Below, piece after piece: positions 25,013 to 33,902 of a DNA stretch of 64,000 nucleotides. A model generated the notes under the pieces. It was not told where the DNA came from and ran no database searches. It saw only the letters and a program-made list of their open reading frames with translations. The first letter of the stretch is position 1. Each line of letters begins with the position of its first letter. A program made the position numbers and the translations under genes. The stretch covers positions 1,331,743 to 1,395,742 of the forward strand of contig NZ_BMCT01000001.1 of assembly GCF_014635325.1 (NCBI RefSeq), read 5' to 3'. This stretch comes from Azorhizobium oxalatiphilum (GTDB taxonomy: Bacteria > Pseudomonadota > Alphaproteobacteria > Rhizobiales > Xanthobacteraceae).

Positions 25013-25100
25013 GGCGGTTGCCGGCCGGCACCCTCTTTCGGTGGTGCCCTTACGCCATTTGGCGGTGTGTCCAGCGTCCATGAGGAGAGGCGGAACAAGA

Positions 25101-26582
25101 ATGGCCATCAAGCGCGCGCTTTTCCTCAGCACGGGGGATCGCTATTTCGCCCTCGCGTGCAATTTCGCCACCGTCGCCGCCATGTCCCGCCTGCTCACGC
25201 CGGAGGAGATCGGCATATCGGTGATCGGCATGGCGGTGGTGGGCATCGCGCTGGCGGCGCGGGAGTTCGTCAGCACCAGCTTTCTCATCCAGCGCCAGCA
25301 CCTCAGCCGCGAGGATGTGCGCGCCACCTTCACCGCCATGCTGGTGGTCACGGCGATCATCGGTTCCGCGCTGGCATTCGCCGCCCCGGCGCTGGCGGAG
25401 CTTTATGGCGAGCCGAACCTGACGCCCTATCTGCATGTGACCGCCGCGTGCCTGTTCGTGGATCTGGCGGGCATCCAGATCGGCGCGCTGCTGCGCCGGG
25501 AGATGGCCTTCGGCAAGGTGGCGGCGGTCAATGCGTCGGGGGTCGCGGTGGGCGCGGTGGCCACCGTCTGGCTGGCCTGGGCGGGCTTCAGCTACATGAG
25601 CTTCGCCTGGGGGTGGCTGGCGACCAGCGTGGTCACGGCAGTCGTGGCGCTCTGGCTCCAGCCGCACTTCTGGATGTTCGTGCCGTCCTTCCGCCACTGG
25701 CGGGAGCTGGCGGAATTCGGCGGCTACAATTGCGCCATCGGCTTCCTGAACAAGGCCAATGAGCAGTTGCCTTTCCTCCTGCTCGGCCGGTTCCTGTCGC
25801 CGCAGGCCGCAGCCTTGTTCAACCGCGGCATGATGGTGTGCCAGATCCCCGACAAGGTGGTGCTGGGCGGCGCCATATCGGTGGTGCTGCCGGCCTTCGC
25901 CGCGCAGGTGCGGCAGGGCGGCGACCTGAAGCAACCCTATCTGCGCAGCCTGGAGATGATCACCGCCTTTCACTGGCCGGCGCTCCTGGTGCTGGCGGTG
26001 CTGGCCTATCCGCTGGTTGATCTGCTGCTCGGCAGCCAGTGGGACGACGCGGCCCCGCTGGTGCAGATCATCGCGCTCGCCTCGCTCTGCGCCTTCAGTT
26101 TCGAGCTGAACTATCCGGTGATGGTGGCGGTGGGCTCCATCCGCACCATGTTCGTGCGCACCCTGATCGTGGTTCCGGTGTCGGCGGCGCTCATGACCGT
26201 GGGCGTGCTCACGGGCGGCCTGCATGGCGCCGCGCTGAGCACACTGCTGATCATGCCGTTCAAGGCTCTGGTGACGATGGGTTTCGTGCGGCACCGCCTC
26301 GGGCTGACATGGCTGGATCTGGCGGCTGCGGTGCGCAAGAGCGCCGTTCTCGCCGGCATGGCGGCGGCAGGCCCGCTGGCGGCGGTCGCGCTCGCCGGCT
26401 TCACCTTCGATCTGTCGCTGGGGCAGGCGGTGATCGCGATTGTCGTGGCGGCCTGCGGCTGGATCGCCGGACTGCTGCTGGTGCGCCATCCGCTGCTCGG
26501 CGAACTGGCCGGCATCTCGTCCGCCATCCGCCGGCGGATGGGGCCGCGCATGGGGGCAGCGGCCGCGCTCTCCAAGGATTGA
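25101..26582 (+). CDS. Wzx-like polysaccharide flippase (MOP superfamily)
   Basis: A 493-residue integral membrane protein with about 12 or more hydrophobic segments, for example VIGMAVVGIALAA, AMLVVTAIIGSALAFAA and PALLVLAVLAYPLVDLLLG. The N-terminus (FLSTGDRYFALACNFATVAA, then MSRLLTPEEIGISVIG) is typical of polysaccharide exporters of the RfbX/WzxC type, which flip lipid-linked repeat units across the inner membrane. The start at 25101 follows a GAGG-rich stretch about 10 bp away; upstream in-frame codons (from 25041) are less likely. It is the last gene of the DegT-GT25-flippase group and converges with the LysR gene 10 bp away. No Wzy polymerase or priming transferase is in the window. 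Confidence 0.9.
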   Translation: MAIKRALFLSTGDRYFALACNFATVAAMSRLLTPEEIGISVIGMAVVGIALAAREFVSTSFLIQRQHLSREDVRATFTAMLVVTAIIGSALAFAAPALAELYGEPNLTPYLHVTAACLFVDLAGIQIGALLRREMAFGKVAAVNASGVAVGAVATVWLAWAGFSYMSFAWGWLATSVVTAVVALWLQPHFWMFVPSFRHWRELAEFGGYNCAIGFLNKANEQLPFLLLGRFLSPQAAALFNRGMMVCQIPDKVVLGGAISVVLPAFAAQVRQGGDLKQPYLRSLEMITAFHWPALLVLAVLAYPLVDLLLGSQWDDAAPLVQIIALASLCAFSFELNYPVMVAVGSIRTMFVRTLIVVPVSAALMTVGVLTGGLHGAALSTLLIMPFKALVTMGFVRHRLGLTWLDLAAAVRKSAVLAGMAAAGPLAAVALAGFTFDLSLGQAVIAIVVAACGWIAGLLLVRHPLLGELAGISSAIRRRMGPRMGAAAALSKD

Positions 26583-26592
26583 GGTTGCGCCC

Positions 26593-27495
26593 TCACGCCT
26601 CCAGCTTGTGCAGGGCGCCGCGCAGCAGGCGCTCGAACTCGCGGGTGGCGCGGGTCAGCGTGCGGCCTTCGGCGGCGATCAGGTCGAGGCGGCGCTCGCT
26701 CAGCATGTCGTCGGTGATGGGCAGCAGGCGCACATGCCCGGCATCGCGTTCCGCCAGCCCCGAGATGTGGGCGAGGATGGCGATGCCCAGCGTCCGCTGC
26801 GCCAGTGACAGGCGCAGCGCCACGCTGTCGCTCTCCAGCGCGATCGGCCGCAGCGGCGTGTTGGCCCGGCGCGCGGCCTCCTCGATGATCAGCCGCGTGG
26901 GCGAGCCCTTGGGCGGCAGGATGGCCGGGAAGCGGGCCACGTCGTCCATGGTCACGCTGGCCGCGTCAGCGAGCGGATGGCGGGGGCTCACCAGCGCCAC
27001 CAGCGGCTGGCGGGAGGAGGAGCGCAGCACGAGGCCCGCCTCGCGCGGCGTGTTGTAGGCGATGCCCAGCTCCGCGATGCCTTCCTGCACCAGCGTCGTC
27101 ACCTGCGGCGTGTTGCCCACGCGTACGTCGAAGGAGATGTCCGGATAGGATTTCTGGAAGCGCACGATGCAGTCCGGCAGCATCACATGGGCGAAGGGCT
27201 CGATGGCGGCGAGGCGGATCTGCCCCGCGCGCAGGCCCTCGATGGCCGACACCTCGTCGCGGGCGCTGCGCACCTGATCCAGCGTCAGGCGGGCATGGCG
27301 CAGCACGATGCGCCCGGCCGGCGTCGGCTCCACGCCGCGCGGAAGGCGAGAGAGCAGGGGCGCACCGAACTCCCGCTCCAGCGCCAGCACCTGCCGGCTC
27401 AGCGCGGACTGGGCGATGTGCAGATTGTCCGCCGCCTCGCGGATCGAGCCCGCCTCCACGATGGCGATGAAATTCTGCAAGGCGTTCAGGTTCAT
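26593..27495 (-). CDS. LysR-family transcriptional regulator
   Basis: A 300-residue LysR-type regulator: N-terminal winged helix (MNLNALQNFIAIVEAGSIRE then AALSR-like QSALSRQVLALEREFGAPL) and a C-terminal periplasmic-binding-like effector domain (GQIRLAAIEPFAHVMLPD; ELGIAYNTPREAG). The start matches the family's usual first residues. It diverges from hyuA-hyuB, the classic LysR arrangement, with a perfect palindrome 30 bp in front of it, so it very likely controls that operon and itself in response to a substrate or intermediate. Confidence 0.95.
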   Translation of the reverse strand: MNLNALQNFIAIVEAGSIREAADNLHIAQSALSRQVLALEREFGAPLLSRLPRGVEPTPAGRIVLRHARLTLDQVRSARDEVSAIEGLRAGQIRLAAIEPFAHVMLPDCIVRFQKSYPDISFDVRVGNTPQVTTLVQEGIAELGIAYNTPREAGLVLRSSSRQPLVALVSPRHPLADAASVTMDDVARFPAILPPKGSPTRLIIEEAARRANTPLRPIALESDSVALRLSLAQRTLGIAILAHISGLAERDAGHVRLLPITDDMLSERRLDLIAAEGRTLTRATREFERLLRGALHKLEA

Positions 27496-27524
27496 GGGGC
27501 CTTTCCGGGGCTTCCAGAGTTAAG

Positions 27525-27551
27525 TTAGTGATGCCGATCCGGCATCACTAA
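27525..27551. promoter_or_regulatory. Perfect 27-bp palindrome, probable LysR operator
   Basis: ttagtgatgccg, a 3-bp centre (atc), then cggcatcactaa: 12-bp arms with no mismatch. It lies between the LysR gene and hyuA. LysR regulators usually bind such an interrupted dyad with a T-N11-A core between divergent genes. Confidence 0.75.
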
Positions 27552-27625
27552 AGCCCATTCAATGTCATTGTTCGCTCATTGGGAAGCTGTCCTAATCCTG
27601 CCCATCGAGCGTGCAGGAGCAAAAT

Positions 27626-29737
27626 ATGGGCGGACAGCGGGACGGCGTGCTGATCGGCGTCGATGTGGGCGGCACCTTTACCGATCTGGTGCTGTCCGAT
27701 GAGGCCGGCGCGCTGCACTTCGTCAAATCGCCCTCCACGCCTGCCGATCCCTCGCAGGGCGTGGTCAATGCGCTGGCGCTGATGGCGTCCGAGCGGGGCG
27801 AGAGCCTCGACGACCTGCTGAAGCAGGTGGGCGTGTTCATCCACGGCACCACGGTCGCCACCAACATCCTCGTGCAGCGCAATGGCGCGAAGCTCGGCCT
27901 CATCACCACGCGCGGTTTTCGCGACCTGATCGAGCTGCGTGACGGCTCACGCGCCGAGCGCTATCGCCTGCGCACCGCGCCGCCCGAGCCCATCGCCGAG
28001 CGTCCGCTGCGCCTTGAGGTGGCCGAGCGCGTCGGCCCCGCCGGCGAACTGCTGGAAGCGCTGGACATGGCGGGTGTGGAAGCCGCCATCGAGACCCTGC
28101 GGCAGGCGGGCGTGGATGGCGTGGTGGTGGCCTTCCTGCATTCCCATGTGCGCCCGGACCATGAGCTGGCCGTGCGCGCCGCCATTGAAAAGGCCGGCGC
28201 GACCACCGGCTGGCAGCCCTTCGTCTCGCTCAGCCATGAGGTGCTTTCGCGGGAAGGCGAATATGACCGCCTCTCCACCGCGCTGGTGAATGCCTATGTG
28301 GGACCAGGGCTGGAGGCCTATCTCAACCATCTGTTCGGGCAGCTGAATGCGCGCGGCATCACGGTGCCGGTGTTCGTCATGCAGTCCTCCGGCGGCGTGC
28401 TGCCCATCGCGGCGGCGGCCAAAAGGGCGGTCGGCGCCGTGACGTCCGGGCCGGCGGGCGGGGCCATGTCGGGCGCGCTGTTCGCCCGCTCACTGGGGCT
28501 GAAGAATGTCGTCACCTACGATACCGGCGGCACCAGCACCGATGTGTGCGTGATCGACAATGGCGTGCCGGTGGAGAGCGGCCGGGCGGAGATCGCCGGC
28601 CTGCGCATCACGGCTCCCGCCATCGACGTGAACCCCATCGGTATCGGCGGCGGCTCGCTGGCGCGGGTGGATGCGTCCGGCATTCTCGCCGTCGGCCCGC
28701 TCAGCGCCGGCGCCATGCCGGGGCCGGCCTGCTTCGGCCATGGCGGCGACCGCGCCACCCTCACCGACGCCAATCTGGTGCTTGGCCTCATCTCGCCGGA
28801 CACGTTCCTCGGCGGGCGCATGACGCTCTCGGTGGATGCCGCGCGGGCGGTGATCGAGAAGGATGTGGCCAGGCCGCTGGGCGTCTCCATCGAGGAGGCG
28901 GCCTATGCGGTGCATGTGCTGGCCTCCTCCGGCATCACGGAGGGCATCCGCCTTGCCACCGTGCGGCGCGGGCAGGATCCGCGCGACTTCGCGCTGATGT
29001 CCTTCGGCGGCGCGGGCGGGCTGCACGCGAACGAGGTGGCGCGCGAACTCCAGATCCCCAAGGTGGTGATCCCGCGCATGGCCTCGGTGCTGTCCGCTCT
29101 GGGCTTCCTCGCGGCCGACATCAGGCAGGATCTCCAGCAGACGCTGGGCCGCCCCATCCGCAGCCTCACGGAACAGGAACTGGCCGTTCTGTTCGACGAG
29201 CTGGAAGCGAAGGGCCGCAAGCTGCTGGCCGAAACCGGCGTCGGTGCGAGCGAGATGCGCGTCCAGCGCAGCATCGAATGCCGCTATGGCCGGCAGGTGC
29301 ACGGCATCCCGGTGATGCTGGGCGAGAGCCTCGATCCCGTCGAGCTGGAACACGCTTTCACCGAGGCCTATCGCGGCCTCTACCAGCACGCGCACGAAAA
29401 TGAGCCGGGCATCATCGACACCTGCCGCGTCTCCGTCTTCGGCGCGCTGCCGAAAATCTCGCTGCCGCAGGGCAAGGCGGGCGGCGCCGATCCGAAGGTT
29501 GCCTTCCGGGGCACGCGCAAACTCTATCTCGGGCGCTTCATCGAAGCGGGCATCTACTGGTTCGACGATCTGACGCCGGGCATGCGCGTCGCGGGGCCGG
29601 CCATCGTGGAGAGCGCTTCCACCACCATTCTCGTGGAGCCCGGCAGCGCCGCCGTTCTGGATGCGGCGGGCAGCCTCGTCATCGAGACCGGCATCGCTGC
29701 TGAGGCGAGCAACATCATCGAACTGGGTGCGGCATGA
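27626..29737 (+). CDS. hyuA: Hydantoinase/oxoprolinase subunit A (first copy)
   Basis: A 703-residue protein of the ATP-dependent N-methylhydantoinase/5-oxoprolinase A family: N-terminal GVDVGGTFTDLVL phosphate motif, FIHGTTVATNILVQRNG, FVMQSSGG, TSGPAGGAMSG, YDTGGTSTDVCVI and GIGGGSLARVD. These actin-like-fold ATPases work with a B subunit to open cyclic amides (hydantoins, oxoproline) or carboxylate ketones. The start at 27626 has AGGAG 6 bp upstream; the GTG at 27611 would put the ribosome site inside the gene. Translationally coupled to the B-subunit gene (ATGA). Substrate cannot be read from sequence. Confidence 0.92.
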   Translation: MGGQRDGVLIGVDVGGTFTDLVLSDEAGALHFVKSPSTPADPSQGVVNALALMASERGESLDDLLKQVGVFIHGTTVATNILVQRNGAKLGLITTRGFRDLIELRDGSRAERYRLRTAPPEPIAERPLRLEVAERVGPAGELLEALDMAGVEAAIETLRQAGVDGVVVAFLHSHVRPDHELAVRAAIEKAGATTGWQPFVSLSHEVLSREGEYDRLSTALVNAYVGPGLEAYLNHLFGQLNARGITVPVFVMQSSGGVLPIAAAAKRAVGAVTSGPAGGAMSGALFARSLGLKNVVTYDTGGTSTDVCVIDNGVPVESGRAEIAGLRITAPAIDVNPIGIGGGSLARVDASGILAVGPLSAGAMPGPACFGHGGDRATLTDANLVLGLISPDTFLGGRMTLSVDAARAVIEKDVARPLGVSIEEAAYAVHVLASSGITEGIRLATVRRGQDPRDFALMSFGGAGGLHANEVARELQIPKVVIPRMASVLSALGFLAADIRQDLQQTLGRPIRSLTEQELAVLFDELEAKGRKLLAETGVGASEMRVQRSIECRYGRQVHGIPVMLGESLDPVELEHAFTEAYRGLYQHAHENEPGIIDTCRVSVFGALPKISLPQGKAGGADPKVAFRGTRKLYLGRFIEAGIYWFDDLTPGMRVAGPAIVESASTTILVEPGSAAVLDAAGSLVIETGIAAEASNIIELGAA

Positions 29738-31446
29738 GCGAGCGCAACACCATGGAGCGCAACACCGTGCGGGTGAGCCCGCTCACTCTGGCCGTCGTCC
29801 GTCACAAGCTGAAGGCTGTGACGGAGGAGATGGTCGAGACCATGACCCACACCTGCTTCTCGCCGATCCTCAACCAGAATCAGGACTTTTCGGCGGTGGT
29901 GCTGGATGCGGACTTCCTCACCGTCTCCCAGGCCGAGCGCGTGCCCATCCACATGGGGGCCATGCCGCTGGCCGTGCGCATGATGGCGGACGCCTTCGCC
30001 GATGACCTGGCCGAAGGCGACGTGCTCATGGCCAACGACCCCTATTGGGGCGGCAGCCATCTGCCCGACGTGACGCTGGCCATGCCCTTCTTCGAGGGGG
30101 GCACGGTCCGGCTCTGGATCGCGCTGCGTGCCCATCAGGGCGACATCGGCGGCATGTCGGCGGGCGGCTACAGCGCCGGTGCGAAGGAAATCTGGCAGGA
30201 AGGCCTGCGCATTCCGCCCACCAAACTGGTGGCGGCGGGCAAGCTGCGCGAGGATCTGCTGCGTCTCGTTTCGGAAAACAGCCGCAAGCCGGAAGACCTG
30301 CGCGGCGACCTGCTGGCCCAGCTGGCGGCGGTGCGCATCGGCGTCACCCGCCTCGGCGACCTCTACCAGCGCTATGGCGCGGCCGAGATCGGCGCCTGCG
30401 TGGCGGCGGTGCTGGACGGCGGCGAGGCGGTGACGCGCGCCATGCTCAAAGAGTGTCGCGAGGGCGTGCACACCGGCCTCAGCCATCTGGAATATGCGCA
30501 CGCTCCCGGCGGCCTGCTGCCGGTGCCGGTCAGCATCGAGATCAGGGACGGCCATGCGGTGGTGGACCTCACCGGCGCGCCGGATCAGGTCAAGGCCTTC
30601 ATCAACAGCCCCTATGCCAACACCCGCGCGGCGGTGATGGTGGCCTTCCTCTATTTCAGTGGTGATGAGGACGGGCTCAATGACGGTTCCGCCCGCGCCA
30701 TCGAGATCCGCACCCGCTCGGGCAGCCTGATCGATCCGGTGCTGCCGGCCCCCGTGGGCGCCTGCACCTCGTCCACCGCCTGCGTCATCATCGAAGCCGT
30801 CCTGCAGGCGCTGGAGGCGGCGGACCCGCCCCGCGCCATCGGCGGTTTCGCCCGGCGCTTCCGCTTCGCGCTGTCGGGCGAGGATCGCGCCGGAAACCCC
30901 TTCATCTGGCACTATTTCTTCAACAAGGGCGGCACCGGCGGCAATCGCGATCACGATGGCTGGGCCAATATTGGTGGCCTGCATAATCCCGGTGGCACGC
31001 CCTCGCCGAGCATCGAGCGCACCGAGGTGGCCTATCCGCTGCTGGTGGAGGAATACGCGCTCGCAACCGATACCGGGGGGCCGGGTGCCCGGCGTGGCGG
31101 GCTCGGCGGGCGTCTTGTCCTGCGTTACGCAGGCGATGCGCCCGCCGTGCTCAACGCCTCGGGGGAGGGGGTCAGCGTGCCCCCCTTCGGCACCAGCGGC
31201 GGCACGGACGGGCCGGGCCATGACTATGCGCTGCGGGATGCGGATGGCACCGTGCGGCCCATCGGCGTGCACGATGCGGGGCTGGAGGTGAAGCCCGGCA
31301 CGCGCATCGTCTGTGTGGCGGCAGGCGGCGGGGGCTATGGCGACCCGAAGGCACGCGATCCCGCCGAAGTCGCCCGCGACGTGGCTTTCGGCTACGTCAG
31401 CCGGCAGGCGGCGAAGGACACCTACGGCGTGGAGGTGCCTGCGTGA
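29734..31446 (+). CDS. hyuB: Hydantoinase/oxoprolinase subunit B (first copy)
   Basis: A 570-residue B subunit: TCFSPILNQNQDFSAVVLDA, VPIHMGAMPLAVRM, MANDPYWGGSHLPDVTLAMP, HQGDIGGMSAGG and the C-terminal GGTDGPG and AGGGGYGDP segments. It pairs with the A subunit just upstream, whose stop overlaps its start (ATGA at 29734). Its last 25 bp overlap the 3' end of the convergent GntR-type gene, so the two-gene operon ends here; no separate terminator is visible. Confidence 0.92.
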   Translation: MSERNTMERNTVRVSPLTLAVVRHKLKAVTEEMVETMTHTCFSPILNQNQDFSAVVLDADFLTVSQAERVPIHMGAMPLAVRMMADAFADDLAEGDVLMANDPYWGGSHLPDVTLAMPFFEGGTVRLWIALRAHQGDIGGMSAGGYSAGAKEIWQEGLRIPPTKLVAAGKLREDLLRLVSENSRKPEDLRGDLLAQLAAVRIGVTRLGDLYQRYGAAEIGACVAAVLDGGEAVTRAMLKECREGVHTGLSHLEYAHAPGGLLPVPVSIEIRDGHAVVDLTGAPDQVKAFINSPYANTRAAVMVAFLYFSGDEDGLNDGSARAIEIRTRSGSLIDPVLPAPVGACTSSTACVIIEAVLQALEAADPPRAIGGFARRFRFALSGEDRAGNPFIWHYFFNKGGTGGNRDHDGWANIGGLHNPGGTPSPSIERTEVAYPLLVEEYALATDTGGPGARRGGLGGRLVLRYAGDAPAVLNASGEGVSVPPFGTSGGTDGPGHDYALRDADGTVRPIGVHDAGLEVKPGTRIVCVAAGGGGYGDPKARDPAEVARDVAFGYVSRQAAKDTYGVEVPA

Positions 31447-32201
31447 GCGCCGCGCGGAGCCTCCTCGTCGCCGGGCGACTGCTGCACGACATAGTCGATG
31501 CGGAAGTCGTCGCGGTAATAGGATTCTCCGCACACCAGCGGCCGGCGGTCGGCGCTGAACAGGATGTAGTCGCGCACCAGAAGCGCGGAGCCGCGCTTCA
31601 CGTCCAGCTTCTCGGCCAGCTTCGCGCTGGCGAGGCTGGCGCGGATGCGCCCCTCCACCCGGTGCACCTTGAGGCCGAACGTCTCGTCGAGAATGGCGTG
31701 CAGCGACTTGGTGGCCAGCAGCTCGGGCGTGATGCGCCGCCCCAGCTCATCGGGGATGACGCGGCATTCAAGGCTCATGCGGCGGCCGGAGACGAGGCGC
31801 AGGCGATCGAGCCCATAGACCGTGCCGCCGACATCCAGATGCAGCGTTTCCGCTTCGGCGGGCGTGGCGGGGCGCGAAGCGAAGGCGAGCGTCTCGTAGC
31901 CCACCTGCGCGCCCTTCGCCATCACCTGCTCTTCGAAGGAGCGCACCCGCGACAGGTCGATGGGCGCGCTGATGGCGGCCGGTGCCACGAAGGTGCCGCT
32001 GCCGGAACGGCGCACGATGGCGCCCTCGAACACCAGTTGTTGAAGCGCGCGCGCCACGGTCGCCCGCGTGGTGGCGAACTGCGCCGCCAGCTCCGGCTCG
32101 GACGGCGCACGCGCGCCGGGACTGAGGCGTCCGGACGCGATCTCGTCGCGTATGAACTGCTGGATGCGCACATAGAGCGGCGTGAAATCCGGCACCGACA
32201 A
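31422..32201 (-). CDS. GntR-family (HutC/UTRA) transcriptional regulator
   Basis: A 259-residue repressor-type regulator. The N-terminal winged helix (PLYVRIQQFIRDEIASGRLS; PSEPELAAQFATTRATVARA) is followed by a UTRA effector domain (about residues 95-240; VYGLDRLRLVSGRRMSLECR; LLVRDYILFSADRRPLV). It diverges from the ABC-transporter/hyu operon, with two HutC-like half-palindromic sites in between. Expected role: repress that operon until the transported compound or its product binds the UTRA domain. Its C-terminal end overlaps the hyuB end by 25 bp. Confidence 0.93.
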   Translation of the reverse strand: MSVPDFTPLYVRIQQFIRDEIASGRLSPGARAPSEPELAAQFATTRATVARALQQLVFEGAIVRRSGSGTFVAPAAISAPIDLSRVRSFEEQVMAKGAQVGYETLAFASRPATPAEAETLHLDVGGTVYGLDRLRLVSGRRMSLECRVIPDELGRRITPELLATKSLHAILDETFGLKVHRVEGRIRASLASAKLAEKLDVKRGSALLVRDYILFSADRRPLVCGESYYRDDFRIDYVVQQSPGDEEAPRGAHAGTSTP

Positions 32202-32223
32202 ACGTGCGATCCTCCCAAAAGCT

Positions 32224-32252
32224 GACTAGACAGCTAGTCGTCTATATGACTA
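32224..32252. promoter_or_regulatory. Two overlapping inverted repeats, probable GntR/HutC operator
   Basis: gactag-acag-ctagtc (32224-32239) overlaps tagtc-gtctatat-gacta (32235-32252). Cores tGACTAGACa and cGTCTATATg each match the HutC-type consensus yGTMTAKACy at 8 of 10 positions by my count. They lie 23 bp from the regulator's start and 60 bp from the first permease gene. Confidence 0.7.
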
Positions 32253-32311
32253 ATCTTATCCCAAGTACCGAGAGGGCGTAAGTCCCCCCACACTTCCAGG
32301 TTCGGCGGTTC

Positions 32312-33124
32312 ATGACGATCAATTCCGATGTCGCGACACCAGCACGGCGAAAGGCGCTTCCCGCCACGGGCAAGCGCTCCTTCGGGTTCCTGTATGTCGC
32401 CTCCATCGCCGTGGGTCTCGCCATCTGGCAGGTGATCGCATCCGGCTATTCCACCTTCGTGCTCGCCCCGCCCACCGGCGTGCTGACCCGCCTGTGGCAG
32501 CTCACCCTCAGCGGCGAACTGCCCATCGCCTTGTTCGGCTCGCTCCAGCACATGGTGCTGGGCTATGTGATCGCCTGCCTGATCGCCATTCCGGTGGGCA
32601 TGCTCATGGGCCGGGTGCGCTTCATCAACGATCTGCTCGATCCGGTGGTGAACCTCATCTATGCGGTGCCGAGCGTCGCCTGGGTGCCCTTCATCATGAT
32701 CTGGGCCGGGCTCTATTTCGAGGCCCGCGTCTCTCTCGTGGTGATCATGTGCGTGTTCGACATGATCATCGTGGTGAGCACGGGCGCAGCGAATGCGGAC
32801 CGCAAGCTGATGGCGGTGGGCCGCTCCTTCGGCGCCTCGGCCTGGCAGAGCACGCGGCTGATCCTGATCCCCGAAAGCCTGCCCTTCCTGTTCACGGCGC
32901 TGCGCATCGGCGTGGTGCGCGCGGTCAACGCCATGGTGACGGCCGAGCTGTTCCTCGCCGCCGTCAACCTCGGCTCCATCATGAAGCAGGCCGCGGTGCG
33001 GCTCGACAGCGCCGCCGTGCTCGGCATCATCGTGGTGCTGTGCCTGCTCGGCCTGCTGTTGCAGGAACTGCTGCTGCTCATCGAACGCCGTATCTGCGTG
33101 TGGCGCCCGGGGAAGACGTCATGA
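32312..33124 (+). CDS. ABC transporter permease (TauC/SsuC type), first
   Basis: A 270-residue inner-membrane permease of the nitrate/sulfonate/taurine class, with about six hydrophobic segments and the EAA-like loop GRSFGASAWQSTRLILIPES that contacts the ATPase. An N-terminal cytoplasmic tail (about 25 residues) precedes the first segment (LYVASIAVGLAIWQVIASG). It opens the operon after the operator region and overlaps the second permease gene by 4 bp (ATGA). The two permeases likely form a heterodimer importing a small organic acid or N-compound. Confidence 0.9.
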   Translation: MTINSDVATPARRKALPATGKRSFGFLYVASIAVGLAIWQVIASGYSTFVLAPPTGVLTRLWQLTLSGELPIALFGSLQHMVLGYVIACLIAIPVGMLMGRVRFINDLLDPVVNLIYAVPSVAWVPFIMIWAGLYFEARVSLVVIMCVFDMIIVVSTGAANADRKLMAVGRSFGASAWQSTRLILIPESLPFLFTALRIGVVRAVNAMVTAELFLAAVNLGSIMKQAAVRLDSAAVLGIIVVLCLLGLLLQELLLLIERRICVWRPGKTS

Positions 33125-33873
33125 AGCGCCGCCTCACCAATCTGCTCGGCATCCTCATCGTGCTCGTGCTCTGGCAGATCGCCGGGCAGGGGCTGGGCGA
33201 TACGCTGCTGGCGACCCCGGTGCAGGTCGCCAAGGCCATGGTCGGCACGTTGCAGGAGAAGGCCTTCTGGGCCGCGCTCTGGCGCATGATGTGGCAGATG
33301 CTGATCGGCTACGCGCTGGCCCTCTCCATCGGCGTGCCGCTTGGCATCGCCATGGGCCGCAACGCGGTGGTGAACGCCATCGTGAAGCCGTGGGCCACCA
33401 TGTGCATCGTCATCTCGGCCGCCGCCATCGTGCCGCTGTTCATCATCCTGATGGGGCGCGGGCTGCTGTTCTCGGTGGCCATCGTGTTCGTGGTCACGGT
33501 CTGGTACGTGGTGGCCTCGGTGTCGGAGGCCTCGCGCTCCGTGGCGCCCCGGCTTCTCAACGTGGCCCGCTCGTTCGCTGCCAGCGACTTCCAGCGTTTC
33601 CGCCTCGTCATCCTGCCGGCGCTGCATCCCTATGTGATGATCGCCGCGCGCGTCGGCTTCGTGCATGCGCTGCGCGCCATGGTGACGGCCGAGATGTTCA
33701 TTTCCGCCGGCTACGGTGGCCTGCTCAATGATGCCGGCCTCGATCTGTCCACGGCCGGCCTGTTCGCGCTCATCGTCATCCTGATGCTGGTGTCCATCAC
33801 CGCGACGACGGTGATGCGCTTCGCCGCCGACCGTGCTGCGCCCTGGTACGCCAGCAAGACAAGCAACCACTGA
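33121..33873 (+). CDS. ABC transporter permease (TauC/SsuC type), second
   Basis: A 250-residue permease, with LLGILIVLVLWQIAGQGLG at the N-terminus and an EAA-like loop (ARSFAASDFQRFRLVILPAL). The start at 33121 overlaps the previous stop; the frame is open far upstream but the family N-terminus and coupling fix the start. It is paired with the first permease and followed by the binding-protein gene after 29 bp. Confidence 0.9.
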   Translation: MKRRLTNLLGILIVLVLWQIAGQGLGDTLLATPVQVAKAMVGTLQEKAFWAALWRMMWQMLIGYALALSIGVPLGIAMGRNAVVNAIVKPWATMCIVISAAAIVPLFIILMGRGLLFSVAIVFVVTVWYVVASVSEASRSVAPRLLNVARSFAASDFQRFRLVILPALHPYVMIAARVGFVHALRAMVTAEMFISAGYGGLLNDAGLDLSTAGLFALIVILMLVSITATTVMRFAADRAAPWYASKTSNH

Positions 33874-33902
33874 TCATGCCGTCAAAAAAAGGGGAACAGG
33901 AC

